NCBI RefSeq assembly: GCF_051401765.1 | Contig: NW_027480532.1 | Coordinates: 930,001-994,000 of the forward strand | Reading direction: 5' to 3' | DNA from: Calliopsis andreniformis | Lineage: Eukaryota > Arthropoda > Insecta > Hymenoptera > Andrenidae | Length of the DNA: 64,000 nucleotides | Part shown: positions 63,712-64,000 of the stretch, piece by piece | Layout: every line of letters begins with the position of its first letter | Position numbering within the stretch: position 1 is the stretch's first letter | Made by a program: the position numbers and the translations under genes | The notes under the pieces: model-generated | The model's input: the letters and a program-made list of their open reading frames with translations, nothing else | The model's database searches: none | Told to the model about the DNA's origin: nothing

Positions 63712-64000
63712 TCAATACTCGATCTTCAATCCTCAATCCTCAATCCTCAATCCTCAATCCTCAATCCTGAATCGTCAGTCTTCAATCCTCAGTACTCAAT
63801 CTTCAATCCTCAATCCTCAATCCTCAATCCTCAAACCTCATTCTACAATCCTCAATACCCAATCCTCAATCTTCAATCCTCAATCCTCAATCCTCAATAC
63901 TCAATCCTCAATCCTCAGTCCTCAGTCCTCAAACCTCAATCCTCAACCCTCAGCCCTCATCCTCAATCCTCAATCCTAAATTCTCAATCCTCAAACCTCA

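Larger units (their letters stand above)
1..64000 (+). repeat. Heptamer satellite array, consensus TCAATCC, filling the whole window
   Basis: Reading from any point, the + strand divides into 7-base units that match TCAATCC or differ from it at one or two positions. Frequent variants are TCAATCT, TCAATAC, TCAGTCC, TCAAACC, TCAACCC, TCAATTC, TCAATCG, TGAATCC, GCAATCC, ACAATCC and CCAATCC. The consensus has no G, so the + strand is strongly C-over-G skewed. No part of the window is free of the repeat, and it extends past both edges. All three + frames of the consensus are open and spell the same heptapeptide, while every - frame has TGA each 21 bases, so long + strand open stretches are expected by construction. 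The longest, 14446-17274, has no ribosome binding site, no domain and no non-repeat residues. Satellite DNA is the reading I am most sure of; the host lineage is not determined. Confidence 0.98.
61028..64000. repeat. 10.2-kb higher-order unit, copy 3, internally deleted and cut by the window edge
   Basis: Aligns to copy 2 at spacing 9473 from the start to about 62935 (markers 51742 and 61215, 52205 and 61678). It then aligns to copy 1 at spacing 12710 (markers 50226 and 62936, 50939 and 63649) up to the end of the window. About 6.96 kb present in copy 1 between 43262 and 50226 is missing. Confidence 0.86.

Noticed and set aside
1..64000. CRISPR array
   Set aside because: Units are 7 bases, with no conserved 21-40 base repeat alternating with unique spacers and no cas genes.
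1..64000. Telomeric repeat
   Set aside because: GGATTGA differs from known telomere units such as TTAGGG or TTTAGGG, the variants are far too diverse, and no chromosome end is visible.
1..64000. Cyanobacterial STRR heptanucleotide repeats
   Set aside because: Those arrays are short and lie between genes. The consensus does not match those I know, and no bacterial gene is present in 64 kb.

Overview
This window is one uninterrupted satellite-type array. From base 1 to base 64000 the + strand is built from a degenerate 7-base unit, consensus TCAATCC (GGATTGA on the other strand). I found no supported protein gene, RNA gene, promoter, terminator, transposon or CRISPR array, and no stretch of ordinary single-copy DNA. 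The + strand is C-rich and almost free of G, because the consensus holds no G at all. Many long open stretches exist on the + strand and none on the - strand, but this follows from arithmetic. The unit length of 7 is not a multiple of 3, so every + frame of TCAATCC reads the same stop-free heptapeptide (N-P-Q-S-S-I-L), and every - frame meets TGA every 21 bases. These open stretches are therefore not annotated as genes.

The sequence does not identify the organism. A heptamer array of at least 64 kb with nested higher-order repeats is most like heterochromatic satellite DNA of a eukaryote. Known heptamer satellites (Drosophila virilis group) and the much shorter heptanucleotide arrays of cyanobacteria (STRR) show that 7-base arrays occur in unrelated lineages, so this placement is inference. 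The array enters at the left edge inside a repeat block and leaves at the right edge inside another, so it is larger than the window.

Layout. 1-10412: segments with copies at spacings of 4495, 5325 and 6072 bases. 10413-26418: a mosaic with copies at spacings of 2528, 4629 and 8878 bases and a local 865-base tandem duplication. 25060-38982: two rounds of a compound unit of about 7 kb (spacings 6840 and 7105-7112). 38702-41380: a copy of 11440-14118 displaced by 27262 bases. 41355-64000: a 10.2-kb higher-order unit, a second copy shortened by 720 bases, and a third copy that lacks about 7 kb and is still running at the window end.

Three things stand out against the plain heptamers. First, a diverged anchor block, 140 bases in its long form and 63 in its short form, occurs 29 times, stays in heptamer register and falls into subtypes tied to the large duplications. 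Second, there are six perfect 18-base hairpins with 7-base arms around an EcoRI site. Third, rare 6-base units shift the heptamer phase at the same places in every copy. Together they show growth mainly by repeated unequal exchange or segmental amplification of long blocks, not by simple slippage of a perfect heptamer. Pure TCAATCC runs are short (8 units is the longest I noticed).
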